A stretch of DNA of 64,000 nucleotides from Udeniomyces pyricola (lineage: Eukaryota; Basidiomycota; Tremellomycetes; Cystofilobasidiales; Mrakiaceae), in assembly GCA_039545295.1 (NCBI GenBank), contig BCIK01000011.1, forward strand, positions 304,132-368,131, in the 5' to 3' direction. A program made the translations under genes and the position numbers. The first letter of the stretch is position 1, and each line of letters opens with the position of its first letter. Shown here piece by piece: positions 34,460-47,242 of this stretch. Below the pieces are notes generated by a model, which was given only the letters and a program-made list of their open reading frames with translations, did not search any database and had not been told where the DNA came from.

Positions 34460-36721
34460 ATGGCTCCCAAGCGTAAAGCACCCATCTCCAAATCAGCCGC
34501 CAGCCAGTCGAAATCAAACGCGTCTGGCGCAAAGCCCGCTGCTCGCCCGCCGACTAAGAAAGCTCGAGTCGAGGTTGAGTACGAGACCACCTCGACCGGA
34601 GCATCCTCCAAGGGAAAGGGCAAGGGACCGGCTCCTCTTGTCAAGGGTGCTGGAACCGCTCCCACATCGGCCGTCAGGCAAGATTCTAAGCAGGCCGGCG
34701 CGCTCAAGAACAAGAAGTCGTCGGAAAAGCTTCAGCAGCAGCCTCAGCAAGTCGCCAACGCCTCGAGTTCCGCCGCGCCCAAGAAGACTAAGGCTGACAA
34801 GAAGAAGGCCGCCCAAGCCAACAAGAAGAAGGTTGCTTTCCCCGATGATGCCAATAACGACTTTGCTCAGCCCCACTCCATTGCCTCCAACGCCGGCTCG
34901 AACCAGCCTTCCCTCCTCGAACGACACCCGGCTCCTCCTCCCACTAGCGAGCTCACCTCGTCCTCTCTTCCAACCCCAATCGCACCCTCGCATCCCAAGG
35001 CGTTCCAGATCATCGCCGGATCGTACGAGAAGCTCCTTTATGGCCTTGTTGGCAACTTTCCCTCGCTTGAGACTATTCAGAACAAGGGCGAGGCCGAGCA
35101 CGACTGGGACCTCAAGCCCGTCTTCATCTTCCCAGCACACCAGGCCTGCGTCAAGGCTGTTGCCGCAAGTGAGGGCGGCAAGTGGCTTGCCACGGGAAGC
35201 ACGGATGAGATTGTCAAGATTTGGGACCTGCGAAAGAGGAAGGAAGTTGGTGGCCTCATTCAGCACAGTGGTTCGTAATTCATCTTGTTTGCACGTCTTC
35301 TGGCATGGTTGTCGCCTTCTAGTTCTGCCTGTCATTTTACGTCTCCGATCTTGAGGCAGAAGCACATACGTCTACTTAACGGGTCGCTGACGACTTGGGT
35401 TACATTCTCTACAACGCAACGCGTACATACATCCGGACCATATATGCTCAATCGACAGGTTCTATCACTTCGCTCGTCTTCCCGACTCGATCCCATCTGC
35501 TAACTGCGTCTGAGGATGCCACGCTCTCTCTTTTCCGAACTCGGGACTGGACCCTCCTTCGATCCTTCAAAGGGCACACTGGTCGAATCAACTCCATCGC
35601 TGTTCATCCCACGGGCAAGGTTGCGCTCACCGTTGGTCACGATAAGACACTCCGAATGTGGGATCTGATGAAGGGAAAGGCTGCCGGTAGCACCAAGATC
35701 TACAAAGGTCAGTCTGAGATCTTCCATTTGGGTTGAGCTCAGCCCATGCCTGGGAACGATGGCTAACCAGACCGGGACCTTTTTTTTCTTCGTCCACGAC
35801 ATATAGAGGGAGAGATGATTCGATTCTCCCCCTCGGGCACTCATCTTGCTGTCCTTTGCGGGTCTCGGATCGAACTCTACACGGTTGACATGCGGCCTAT
35901 GGCTGCTTTTGAGAACCCCAAGCGATTCCACGACTTCCACTTCCTTACCTTGCCTGGATCGGAGGAGACTGACACCAAGGATAGGGAGCTGCTCTTCGCT
36001 TCGACCGAGGAAGGTCAGGTTCGCGTTTGGGAGAAGGTCGAAGGTGCAGAGAAGAAGGAGAAGGAGAAGGTTGTCAGTGAGAGCGATGATGAAAGCGATG
36101 AGGAGGAGGACGAGGAGGACTGGAGGGAGATTGCCAGGTTCGGCGGACACACCAACCGGTTAGTTTTCTTTTTTTTTCTTTTGGAACATGTCTCCTCTTT
36201 TTTTCATAGATTCCCATCATCCCTTCCATGTCCACGCTGAATCTGACCATAACTACTTGCTCCGTATCTTGTTTTGCAGAATCAAGTCGTTCTCTATCCT
36301 CAACCCGCTTCTTTCGACTATCTCTACCGATGGGTTTGTCAACCTCTACTCCCTGTCGACCCTTCCTCCGTCCCCCGTAGCGCTCGCTCCGATCTCTGAG
36401 GCAAGCTCCCTCCCGGTCATTCTTCCTGTCGCTAACTACGATACCAAGGGAACTCGGTTGACGTGCGTTGACATGACTGTCCTGGCCGAGCCTGGCATGG
36501 GCAGCGAAGCCGGCAGCGAATTTGGAGGGCATGAACCGGAAATTGAGGATGATGATGATGATGATGAGGGAAGCGATGGAGAAGGAGGGGAGTGGGGTGG
36601 TGTCAGTGAGGATGGTGAGGAGGGCAGTGAGGATGAAGGATCAAGTGAGGGTGACGACGACGTCGAGGAGGACGAGATGGAGGGAGAGGACGAGGATGAG
36701 GATGAGGGAGAATACGAGTAG
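34460..36721 (+). CDS. MAK11: Mak11/PAK1IP1 WD40 ribosome-biogenesis protein, 4 exons
   Basis: WD40 protein needed for 60S ribosomal subunit assembly, 617 residues; exons 34460-35270, 35459-35707, 35807-36158, 36280-36721. A basic, Lys/Ala-rich N-terminal extension (KKTKADKKKAAQANKKK) is a likely nucleolar signal. The propeller starts at FQIIAGSYEKLLYGL and includes KWLATGSTDEIVKIWDL, GSITSLVFPTRSHLLTASED, GHTGRINSIAVHPTGKVALTVGHDKTLRMWDL, EGEMIRFSPSGTHLAV and STDGFVNLYSL. The absence of a classical Trp-Asp ending in some blades and the GSYEKLLYG opening are typical of Mak11. The C-terminus is a long acidic tail of Asp/Glu/Gly. An acidic insert (SESDDESDEEEDEED) interrupts the later blades, as in many ribosome-assembly factors. 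Confidence 0.92.
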
Positions 36722-37172
36722 GGAGAGAGATGATTTTGATGCAGCGTATTTTTCCTTGTCCAGTCTTGATCCTGAGTGAAGAACGAGAGAGATGTGTGAG
36801 GGGTTTCAGTGAAAACAAGCGGAACAAGGCAGTATTGTCAAGAGCACGACCAGAAAGGCCTGATCACGCAGCTTCACAGCCTGGCAAGACGCGAACGGCT
36901 GGAGCGCGCTGAACCAGGCCGTTGTAGGCTGGCAAGGCTGGAGCTGCTGCTTGATGCTTCACGTGATCTCTCGCAGCTGCCGACCTGCCGGTCCACGAGC
37001 CGGCTGATTAAGACTACGACGCCTGCAAGGGGCCGAAGAGTTTGCCTTCTTTCGTTCGACGCCCGACACACCCTTACCTCAAGCAGAACACAGCACCCTT
37101 AGATATCTTCTTCTCGCTCAACATCGACACCGCCGCATTCAACTCACATATCTCCCTGTCTATCTTCAACCC
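36722..37172. other. Tandem intergenic region
   Basis: Contains the MAK11 3' end and the promoter of the downstream hydrolase gene. No gene seen. Confidence 0.5.
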
Positions 37173-40100
37173 ATGCTGGACCACATCCTTGGTCGCCCTT
37201 CGCCGCAGTGGAAGCGCACTCAGGTCTTCCTCGTCGTTGCCTTTTGGCTCGCAAGGCTCTTGCGGGGCGATCCTCGGGGACCTCGCTTGGCGGGAATCAG
37301 GCGACTGAATAATGCACTAGGTGAGTTGCTGATATGTATCGTTCGCGCGACGACAGAAAGGGGGGGGGGGAAGCAGGGTAACGGCGATGAAAGGTAATCC
37401 ACAGCCAGCTGTAGCGGATAGGTTCTGCTCAGGATCGATGGAACCTCCTGAGCTGATTAATGATGGACATGATCTCTTCGATGAGGTCTTGACTCCAATC
37501 GGATCCCACCGGCATGCCTCGCATCATAACAAGAGTGTCATTTGCGTGCGAGGTCTCACTGCCCCGCGTTGTTGTCACTAGCGGACAGCTGACTTTTGCT
37601 CGGACAACTCGTTCCCCTTTCCTACACGACGGTTCGATGTATCTTCTACTTGCTACCTGATCGCACTATGTTCTTGCTCGACAATCTTCAACAGCTCGGT
37701 TTACACCTTATCAAATCGTCCTCACCACGCTCACGGTACTGTATACTGTGCGTCACTTGGACTACATTCTTGGCCTTGGCGGTGAGTCCCGATCCAGATA
37801 TTAATTTCGCAACTGCACGCTGTACAAGAGCTGATGGGTCTTGCTTTCGTTGACTTTAACAGCGCCTGAGCCCTTGTCCCGCCTGGTACATTCCCGTTTG
37901 ATAATCTGCTAGCTCAGGCGGTGCCCTGAGAATGGTTGGCGCGCGCCTAGCTTATATCCTCTTCCCTTCCTATTTCTGGCATTGTCATCTCTGACCACTC
38001 GGATTCGTGGCATCATCAGTACTCGCGCTCTTACTATCGGGCGACCTGGATCGCTACTGCTCTAGATGCAGGTTTTGCTACGGCCATGAACATTCGTCCC
38101 AAGTGGTTGAGGGAGATCTGCGAAATTGTGAGGCCAATTTCATTTCGCTATATGTCCGGGCCGGAATTCTTGACTCTGCGACTACACACATATCCTCAAC
38201 TTCGTTCTGCTTTGTCATACCAGCTGTTCTCTGGGTACTACGTCATCTATGCCAACGAAGCAGACGAAAAGGTGTGTGCAGGCCAATGTATGGCATCTAT
38301 GAGCGGGACGCAAAACTGACCCCTCTCTGTCTATCTTCTTTACAGCTTCGGAAATTTAGGGCCGTCGCCACAGTAGAGATGCTTCGCGTGACGTGGGAGA
38401 AGGCCATGAATCCATATGTAGGTTACGATCATGTTTGTGGCCAGATACTAGAGATAGCCAACTAGCTTGAGTCCCGCTAACGTTGTCTTTCTCTACATTG
38501 TCGAACAAGATCCGCCTCTTCACCCGTCCTCGTCGCCCTTCACTTCCTATATTCCGTCGGTTCTTCATCCCACGTCCATTCACACCCCTTACCACCAAAA
38601 AGACATCTTCATCGAAGCCTCGTGCCACCAAATCGGCTGGTCTTCCTCCCATCGCGGCGTACATGTTCTTCGATGGGACTGAAGCTGAGCTCGCGGCTGC
38701 CACAGACGTCGTTCTTGATTTCCCTGGAGGCGGATTCATCTGCATGGGTCCAGAGCATCACGAAGAGAGACTGAGGAGATGGGCAAGGAAGTTTGGTAGA
38801 GATCGAGAGACAGGCGAGGTTAAGAAGCGGGTCGTTATCAGCGTCGATTATGGCAAGAGCCCAGAGTGTCAGTATGAGCTCGTTCGTATCGTTTCGAAGC
38901 ATGTGTGTGCTTCAAGTGCTGATGTCTCTACTGCCCTTCAAATCCTCCAGATCCTTACCCATGGGCCATCGAAGAATGTGAGTACGGCTTCTATGCAAGC
39001 AGCCCTCGAACAGCTCTCGGTTTCGACTGACACGACTTGCATGTTTCTTGTAGCTTTCGACACGTATGTCTCACTCATTCATTCAAAGGGCCACATTCTT
39101 GGAATGAAGAGCAATGAAATCAACATCATCATGTGTGGCGACTCTGCGTGTGTATCTCTTCACCTTTTTCGGCGCCCTCTAGGACTCTTTGCTGACTGGC
39201 CGCCTTCTGAACTTTTTCCGTTACCTCTTTCGTTCCGTTTGCTGCTTCACAGGGGGGCCAACATCGTTACAACAGTCATGCTCAAAATTCTTGAGAATCC
39301 GACATACATTCCGCATCCAGTTGCACTTGTCCTATCCTACGCGGCACTGGACTTCAATTTCACTTGTGAGGGAAGATCACTCTAACTCACAAGTTTGCAA
39401 TGTATCTGAGCTCATCGATTTGGACTGTTCTTACTCTCTACACAGCCTGGATGTCACCTTCGCACCTTCGCATTCTGCGCACAGAACAGTCTTCAGCTCA
39501 TGTGCCAGGTATCATCGAAACTAAAGATCACCTTGTAAGCCTCAATGCACACTCTCTTTATCGCTGCTGCCATATCAATTCCATATTCCTAAACATATGT
39601 ACGCCCTTGTGTTTTGCAGTCTCATCGATCGCCCTTGGCCGTTGTTGAAGATGTAGAGGAGCACCGTCGCTTGCGTCGCAAAAAGAGTTGGACTCAGTCA
39701 CTCAGCAGCAAGCTTCCCTTTGTGACTTCTCCGAACCCATCCAACAAACCTCTGCCATCTCCCGCCGAAAGTCGCTTTCCGAGCTCAATTCCGCGTCTCA
39801 AATCGTCCTCGCGTCTCTCGCCTCCAAGCCGACCATCCTCTCAGCCAACGACGCCAGCCATCGAGGAAGTGTTCTATACGCCCTCCCATGAGCATAACGA
39901 AGACGACTATTACCCTCTACGTGAAGAAGACAAGCCCCTCTTTGAGCGCGTCAAAACGCCTGGCGCTGGACTGGGCGGGGACGAGATAGAAGATCCTCTC
40001 GATCTAGAGGGTCAACAACTCATTTTGAGCGAGCATCACGAGAAGGCCCAGAACGAGAGGCAAAAGTCGGGGCGTGGACGTAAGAGAGCGCCCATCGGAA

Positions 40101-41511
40101 CTCGACTCACGATGACCAGTCGAAGCGGTTACTTCCAGGACAGAATCATTCCTCCCGCAATGGTGAGTGGTCGATGTCTTCTGTGGACTAATTCTCAGTA
40201 ACGTAAGGAGTTGGATTTCCACATGCTCATCTCGCCGGCACCTTTCGTTTCCTTGTGAAATACAATACAAAGATGCGAGCGATGGCTATCCTCTATCTCG
40301 GACCGTCAAATTGCCCCGATTTCGAGACCGACTATTACGTCTCACCCATTCTTGCACCATCAATCCTTCTCGCTCAGTTTCCACCTGTCCTCATGATCTG
40401 CGGCGAAAAGGACCCGTTCGTCGACGACACTGTCATCTTTGCCGGCCGCATCCGTGAGGCCAAGCGGGCTCGCAAGATGGAAGCTTTGCGTTCGCTTGAA
40501 GGTCGTACTGCGGGCCGCCTCGGAGAAGCGTTGAGGATGAGTAGTAGCGGTTCCAAGGACGGCAGGATGGGCAAAATGGACGACCCAATTCTCGAGGAGG
40601 AAGAGGAAGACTGGGTCACTGTCCACTACTACGAAGGGTGGGGTCACGGTTTCCTCCAAATGGCAAGCCTCATGACAGAAATTGACCAGGTTCTCTGCGA
40701 GATGGCCGACTGGATCGGCGGTGCATTCGATCGGGAGAAGGAGATGAAGCTGGGTGCTTCTGTCAAGCGAACGGACGCGTCCGCAGACGGCGACAACACC
40801 CCTCTGGCGGCTCGGGGACGGTCAAGAGATCCCTCTCCTGCGGCAGGAGGACTTCGCATACCACCCAGTCCGGGACTCGATGGCGAGCTCCTTTCTTTTA
40901 CCACCAAACGAAGGGCGCCCAACTCTCCCGAAGTCCTCTCTGGAACTCTTGCTCACACACACACTACAGCAGCTACAGACGGCAACGCTTCTCCGGTCAC
41001 AGCTCCTTCTTCGAATACCGCCTCTCCGCCGACGGCTGCATCCGGTACGACGACCCAAGCTGCCTCGTCGCATCACCCACCACCACCACGTTCGCTCCCT
41101 GCCATCCTCGCTGCAGCTCTGTCCCGCTCGTCGACACCTTCGGCATTACTGCACCATCAGCACCATTCCCATTCCCATACATACCCTACCGGGACCCCGA
41201 GCGGAGCGATCAACGGTTCCGCGGATGGACCGGCCACCAACTCGGCGACTTCAACCCCGGGTGGCAGTCACCTCACTTCCATCAGCACCTCTTCCTCCTT
41301 TGCGACCAAACCCGTTCTAGACGAGGCTGAGCTCATGCGTCGGAGGCGGGTCGATGCCGTTTTTGGGATGGGTGAAACAATGTCGGCTGCGACGACCCCA
41401 CCCGATCGTCATCGATCACTCACGGGCGACAACGAGGGAGATGAGGAGGACAGCGAGGGAGTGCTCGAATCCCGTGCAACGAGTGCTATCAGCTTGGAGG
41501 AGTTGGTTTGA
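37173..41511 (+). CDS. Hormone-sensitive-lipase-type alpha/beta hydrolase, 13 exons
   Basis: Predicted membrane-associated esterase/lipase of 982 residues, of the type named mug180 in fission yeast. Exons: 37173-37320, 37695-37781, 37863-37885, 38020-38127, 38224-38271, 38346-38417, 38510-38867, 38951-38977, 39054-39147, 39253-39365, 39446-39534, 39620-40162, 40273-41511. All joins keep frame. Conserved lead-in: YRATWIATALDAGFATAMNIRPKW, YYVIYANEADEKLRKFRAV, EMLRVTWEKAMNPYIRLFT. Catalytic motifs: oxyanion FPGGGF (233-238), nucleophile GDSAG (Ser321), acid in CGEKDPF (Asp617) and base in EGWGHGF (His695). The N-terminus has hydrophobic segments that may be membrane helices. The C-terminal 250 residues are low-complexity Ser/Thr/Pro/His and lack conservation. 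The substrate is unknown; acyl or steryl esters are an inference from the family. Intron 1 (374 bases) is long and its acceptor is the least certain. Confidence 0.87.
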
Positions 41512-42002
41512 GACTACATACTGCTGAGAGTACCATGGTACGGAGCGGAATGTAGGCCGGTGTAGCCTCTGTTTTCCGCCTTCTTCCCTTCATCCCCCCC
41601 CCCCTTTTTTTTCATCATTTTGTTTGTTTCGTCCGTTTGTGTGTCTCCTTCTTTGATGTTGAGCCCACGTATTTTTATCCTCGATCATCTCTTTTATTGT
41701 AGCCTTGGCCTCATTCTATATATTCTCGCCTTCTAGCTCCGTTGTACTACATAGCTCTCGACTGATCGTTGACCCTGATTATTGCCCTAAGGTGATATCA
41801 GCCTCCTTGATCTATATGCGTTTTTTGTTGTTGTTGTTGTTCTCTTCTCTTCTTTTTTTTGTTCGTGTTGCGCTAATCGCTGTGACGAGCAAGGGCTTTG
41901 AAAAGCTCCTGATCAGCCCAACGTGATGATCCAGCCAGACCGTTCTACCCAAGACTGGAGCCCTATAACTAAATAGCAGAGACATATATATACTATATCC
42001 TA
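41512..42002. other. Convergent 3' intergenic region
   Basis: Between the hydrolase stop (+) and the PAP2 stop (-). T/C-rich, with a C10/T8 stretch at about 41596-41613 and TTG repeats near 41824-41840. No gene seen. Confidence 0.55.
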
Positions 42003-42811
42003 TTATCTCGTCATCTGTCCCCAGACTTTTTTTCCAACAACCTCTGCCAAATCCCATAGGCCTTCTCCTTGCAATCTCCAACCTTCCCATTGGCCTCCCA
42101 AGATAGCTGAGCCGTGCCATCCGATCCAATGGCTTAACCCGCATCCGACGCCGAGAGCCATGCCCGCGACGACCTGGGCGACATCGTGATGACCCAATTT
42201 GGTCCGACTCCAACAGACGACTGCGCCACCCATCAACGCGGCCGTGCCCAAGATCGGATTCGCCTCGTACGCATGTCGACTATCACCCCCATTCGACAGA
42301 GATGAAGGAGGATAGACGAGGGAGAGGAAGATGTACGTGCTGAAGAAGGAGATGGTCGCTGAATGGGTCGAGGGAAACCCGTACGACGTGTGGTTCGGTC
42401 GGACGGTGGAGAGGTATCGACTTGTCGTCGAGCTGGGTTTGTGGCTCGATGGACGGGGGATACGAAAGGTTCGTTTGAGGGTTTTTGCGAGAACCATGGT
42501 CCCAATGGCACCGGTGATGAAGTAGAGTGAGCCGGCTGGACGACGATTGAGGAGGAGGTTACGACCGGCCCAGAGGGCGGTGAGAGAGGTTACGATGACG
42601 TTTGTCTGAAACGAAACAGAAGAAGGAAGGAAAGGAGGAGGAGGGCATTAGATGTCAGCATGGCGTGTTGGATGGTTGATGGTGAGATATGGTGTGGATG
42701 GGATGACGGAGTGATGACTGTCGAGATGACGATGATGAATGAAAGACGGACCTTATCGAGAAGGTAGAGGGCGAGACGCAGCAGTTGAGGATGACTTGAT
42801 GGGGCGGGCAT
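42003..42811 (-). CDS. Dolichyldiphosphatase-like PAP2 phosphatase, 2 exons
   Basis: ER membrane phosphatase of 220 residues; exons 42811-42752 and 42605-42003. It probably removes a phosphate from dolichyl diphosphate so that the lipid carrier can be reused for N-glycosylation. The three PAP2 motifs are visible: KX6RP (Lys64 to Pro72), PSTH (residues 98-101, where the family consensus is PSGH), and SRTKLGHHDVAQ (from Ser153). The last position of the third motif is Gln rather than Asp. Dolichyldiphosphatases (Cax4, DOLPP1) also carry Gln there, as I recall, which favours this assignment over lipid phosphate phosphatase. About four hydrophobic segments are present. Confidence is high for PAP2, moderate for the dolichyl substrate. 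Confidence 0.78.
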
Positions 42812-42880
42812 GTAGGTGGGCAGGGAAGCTTGATAGAGTGGACGAGAGATTGGAGGGTGATGATGGATATAGTGGATGTT

Positions 42881-42884
42881 GATG

Positions 42885-42915
<31 letters not shown>

Positions 42916-42927
42916 GATGATGATGAT
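42881..42927 (+). repeat. Microsatellite (GATGAAT)n and (GAT)n
   Basis: Five tandem copies of the 7-base unit GATGAAT followed by four GAT units. It lies in the 445-base region between the divergent PAP2 gene and the gene starting at 43257, just upstream of the PAP2 start codon, so probably in its leader or promoter. Confidence 0.9.
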
Positions 42928-43256
42928 TCGTGTATGGAGGGGTACGGTATATGTATACGGTACAAGCAGGGCTGGAAGACAATCAATCAAGTAAGTACGA
43001 TTGGTTTCTAATAATATATCAAGTTGAGCAAGTCGTCAATATTCATTCGCATTCGATTCAACTAACTGGGCAACTGACCACACAATCCAGATTATGATCA
43101 CTCCATCATCAACGGCAGCTGCTCGCGCTCGCGCATGTCCAGGCAGGCAGGCAGGCGGCCGGCGCGTTCTCCCTGATGGGACAGATTCCATCGACGTCGT
43201 CTCTCATCATCCATATATCGTCTTCCCCAGATTCCATCCACTCCATCATCCGCACC

Positions 43257-44726
43257 ATGTCCAGACTATCCATCCCCTCGTCAAGAGTCACTTCCCTGCT
43301 CTCTCAACGCTGCTTTTCCTCTTCCAAGCCTACCAGATCACTCGACGCGACCGTCTATGTGCGTTCAGTTCCCCTTCTCCTTTGACCAAAACCCCTCCTT
43401 TCTCTCCCTCTCTCTCTTTCTGTTCACTTTCTACCCTCCATTGCTTTGCTTCCGTCAACCTTGGGCTCATTTCCCTCATTCCGACTTTCCTTTCAAACTC
43501 AACCCTGTGTCCTCTCCTTGTTTGCTCTGTGTTCCTCTTCTTACCCCCTCCACAGCTTTCCCAATACCCATCGTCCACGACCCCATCCCAGGTCGAATCC
43601 ATCTTCACCTCCCTCGGCCTCAACGTGCGCTCCGTCGAGCCTCTCACCTCGTCCTCGTCCGATGGCAGAGGCGGTGCCCTTCTGCACTGCACGGACTCGG
43701 ATGATAACCTTGGAACCGTCACCAAGGCCTTGAAGACGTTGGTCGAGCAGAACAAAGTGCGTACGCCGTCGAGCTACATGGAGAAAGGGGGGGGGGGGGA
43801 GAATCCACCACCTTGCCTTCCTCACTTTAACAACTCCTTGAGCTTTAAACATCAGAGCTATCGGATAGTCTGAGAGGGTCTTCGTGCTTTACGTCTCGGA
43901 GAGATATTGATGGTTCCATTCCTGCTGGACTTCGTGTGAGATCAGGCCATCCGCGGCGACGTCTTCGTGACCGACGCGACCAGCATCCCGGCCAACAGCG
44001 AGCTCGTACGTCCCTTCCCTCTCAAACTCACGCGTCCGGGAAACTTGTCGGAAACGTCAGAATGACGCGTAGGAAGCTAATCGTTATTTGACGTTTGCCC
44101 ACCTTCTTTTTCTTTCCTTTGACTGACCGGTTTCTCGTTGGGTCGCAGGCTCGCGTCGACAGAACATACTGCGTGCGTCGATTTCGTCTACGTTCCCCTT
44201 CTCTTACTGCTTTCCACTGACATCCAACCCTTCTCTCATCTCCTCACTCCCCAAATGTATATACTCATGCTTTCTCAACAAAAGGTCGTGAACCTTCCCG
44301 TTTCATTCATGTCGTCCGAGACCGTCGAGGACCTCGTCATTTACAAAGCCTGCGTCGTCCCCGAGGGTGCGACGCTCTTGGATCGGTCGGCCGAGGGGTT
44401 CGAGCATTCCGCTGTGGGTCAAATCTTGCTCAAGGACGACAAGGATGCGCTCAAGATGATGCAAAAGTTGGATGGCAAGACAGTCTATGGCGTAAGTCTT
44501 TCCCCCCTTTGTTGGTCGGTCGGTTGTGTGGTCTAAGGATTGGCGTCTCCTTGTGCCAATTTCCAAGTCTTTCTTGGCTCCGGTCATGGCCGGGAGCTCA
44601 AAGTTGATGACAGTGGGAGAGGATGATAAGGAGACCCTGATCCATTTTGAAGCTGATTTATCGTTTCCTTTTGTCACTCGGTCACGCATCCGGTCCTTCG
44701 ATAGAACACTATCCGGATCTTCGTGA
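43257..44726 (+). CDS. Unknown, probable mitochondrial protein, 6 exons
   Basis: Spliced protein of 250 residues; exons 43257-43358, 43556-43756, 43946-44005, 44149-44172 (24 bases), 44285-44491, 44568-44726. Every exon is a multiple of three and all introns are phase 0, which makes the model internally consistent. The N-terminus (MSRLSIPSSRVTSLLSQRCF) is a good mitochondrial presequence. The body includes VESIFTSLGLNVRSVEPL, GTVTKALKTLVEQN, FMSSETVEDLVIYKACVVPEG and ALKMMQKLDGKTVYG, which looks like a folded alpha/beta protein. I do not recognise the family. Phase-0 exon structure would allow exon skipping without frameshift. Confidence 0.65.
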
Positions 44727-47242
44727 GTATCTCGTTTCCAAGTTGTCGTCCTTCTTCTTTTTTTTTCTTCTCCCATGCTGTCAAGAATCATGTCGCAATG
44801 TTTTCATTTATGTTTTTCGTCATGTCGTCGGGTCTTTATGATCGACTAATCTGATTGCTCCCCGCTTCTCTTTCTATCGTCTACCTCCCCTCCTCCTCTT
44901 TCCCCTTTCCTATGCCACCTTGCTCTCAGCCCCTCTATGCAACCAAACCAAGCGCAGAGGAAATCGAATAAAATGTTGTTTCAATAATCCCATGAAATCT
45001 GAGATGCACTAACTATGAGGAACAGATCGGCTGGCGTCAAAATATAATGGTAGGATCGAGTGACAGTTCCTATGACCGTCTTCGAATTTGACTGACTGTC
45101 CCCAAGGTCACGTTGGGTGCTTCACTCAACTGACCTGTTGATACAGACAAGAACTGATACTTCAGGTTAACGGATCCTTCGGATGTGCTGGTGTATAGTA
45201 AATCGTAGGCACCACAGCTCCATGGTCGGCGTACTGTAGCTACTTGACGACAGTCAGTGAAACACATCGGGCAATTTTCAACCTGTCTGGTTCCAAGAGA
45301 GAACACGCGTGAAAGGGTCATTGTGTCATTGTGTCATTAGCATGCCCGCCACGTCGCCTTTACATGTATCTTCCTTCTTTTCACTTGGCTTCCGGATGTC
45401 GGATGATTAATTTATGGATGGAGCTTCCGAGGAGGTGGCGATCACGGGCCGTCGCCCCGCCCCCCCCCCCCCTTTCTTTTTTGTACATTACCCACACTCC
45501 TTAACGGCTGTAACCCCCTTCTCCCTCCCTCCCCCCTCCTCCCCCTTCCCTGCATGGTTGCCGATCACGACGCGCCTTCTTTGTCCGGATCATCCCTGGC
45601 ACATGCCGCGTGAACGATGAAGTGTGAGATTCATGCAACAAGAGTTTTGGGGAGGATCTAGGCTCCTTTGCCTCAGTCTCGTTCGAAAGCGTTGCTAGAG
45701 AAGGCCGGGTGATGTACGCTTGTTACAAAGTCTTGTGAGAAGGATGAGATACACGAAAGCTAGCTCTTCTTCTTTTTTTTTTCTACCTTGGTTCGACTCT
45801 TGCCTCTGTCGCGTCTAGTATTCTTCTTCTTCTTCTCCTTCTTCNCCCCCCCCCCCACCCCCCGGCCCTTCCGACTTTCCTTCCCCCCTTCCCATCGTCT
45901 CTCCTTTGGTCCATCTTTCTCTTTCTCTTTGTCTTCTTCCCTTTCATTTCACTTCTTGTTTTTGTCCTTACTATTCGACCCACCCTTCGGCCTGTTTTGC
46001 CCCCTTCTGTACCCGGCGATCGTGCAACCGACGGCATCCTAGTGATTGCAGTTCTTGTCGTTTTACCAACTCCCTTTGCTACTTTACCTCGTTCGTATTG
46101 ACTACTACGTCGTCATAGTCGTCGTCGTTCGGTTGTTTTCGGTAAGGCCTCGGGTGACTTGGTTGGAGGCGGCGGGCGTGAAGTGAATCGAAGATCCGGG
46201 TGCGATCGGCGTCGAGCATGGATGTGAAGGATGCTGACCATTGCGAACACAGACGTTGTCGCTGCGAAGGCGCGCGGCGGACACCAGCGATGAGGAACGC
46301 TTGTGTGTGTTTGGGAATGGACGAACGCGATTGATTTCTAAGAAGTTGACGTGTTTTGTTTTCTTTTTCCCTCCTCGTCCTTTTTTCCCCTACTTTTGTG
46401 TGCGTGTGTGTGTGTTCCTCGATTTCCCCCTTCCTCCTCTCTTTTAGGCCGCTTTTTCCCCCTTCGCTTGTTCGTTCGCGCCGCCCTCCCTTCTTCCCCC
46501 AACCACCTTCCTTCGTCCCTCTTCCTTCTTCTCGCCGACCTCACCCGACTCATCCCCTTCGACAATCCATATCATCCTCCACCCACTCGCAATCAAAGGT
46601 CGCTGGTCCTCCTTTCGCGTTTCCCTCCGCCTCTCACCAATCTTCGGCTCCCCCTCACGACTTCGCGCTCGCTTACTCACCGCCCCGCTCCAGGCCTTTG
46701 CTCTCCGCCCACGCGCCGTCGCTCCCGCCGCCGCCGCCTGTCAACCCCTCGAAACGATCCCCCAACGCCGTTCGCTCTTTCTTCTTCTTCTTTTTCTCCT
46801 TCTTCAGCCCCTTCTTCCTCCGACGTTTGGTTCCTTGACCGACGCTAAGTCTCGACTTCTCGACCTCACCGTGCAAACCTCTGGAAGCTTTTCCTGTTCA
46901 TTCTCTTCCCTTTCACCTTCTCTTTCCTTTTCTCCGAGTTTCTCCTTTCGGACGACGATCTTACACGAACGACCTCGACCAAACACTTCGCCCTTTCTCC
47001 CCCTGATCTTTTTCCCTTCACGAGTCGCCTCTTCTTTGGGTCACGCCCTCTTCGCTTCGCCCTCGTTTGCCTTCTGCTTCTTTTTTCTTCACGACCTCTC
47101 CTCATTTCTTTTGGATCCAGCTTCAAGCCCCCCCTCACGATCACTACACTACCAGACACGCATCATCCAAACACCCACATCTGCACGTTCATACCCCACA
47201 CACGCCCGTCTACGACTTACAAAAACCTATCGTCGCGTCAAC
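44727..47242. other. Long intergenic region with pyrimidine-rich leader
   Basis: About 2.5 kb without a supported gene. The left part (44730-45420) is mixed composition. From about 45460 to 47240 the plus strand is dominated by C and T, typical of a promoter and long leader for the gene at 47243. Long frames such as 46351-46848 and 46835-47803 translate into Ser/Pro/Phe/Leu strings without motifs and are not believed to be genes. Base 45845 is N, next to TTC repeats and a C11 run. Confidence 0.5.
45845..45845. other. Ambiguous base (N)
   Basis: The only undetermined base in the window. It sits between a (TTC)n stretch and a C-rich homopolymer, so it likely marks a sequencing problem at low-complexity DNA. 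Confidence 0.95.

Noticed and set aside
34401..35354. 317-codon plus-strand frame overlapping MAK11, and its minus-strand counterpart at 34514-35365
   Set aside because: Arg/Pro/Ser-rich shadow frames of the real MAK11 exon, without motifs.
46351..46848. Overlapping plus-strand frames in the C/T-rich leader
   Set aside because: Repetitive Phe/Ser/Pro/Leu translation expected from pyrimidine-rich DNA in any frame; no splice or family support.
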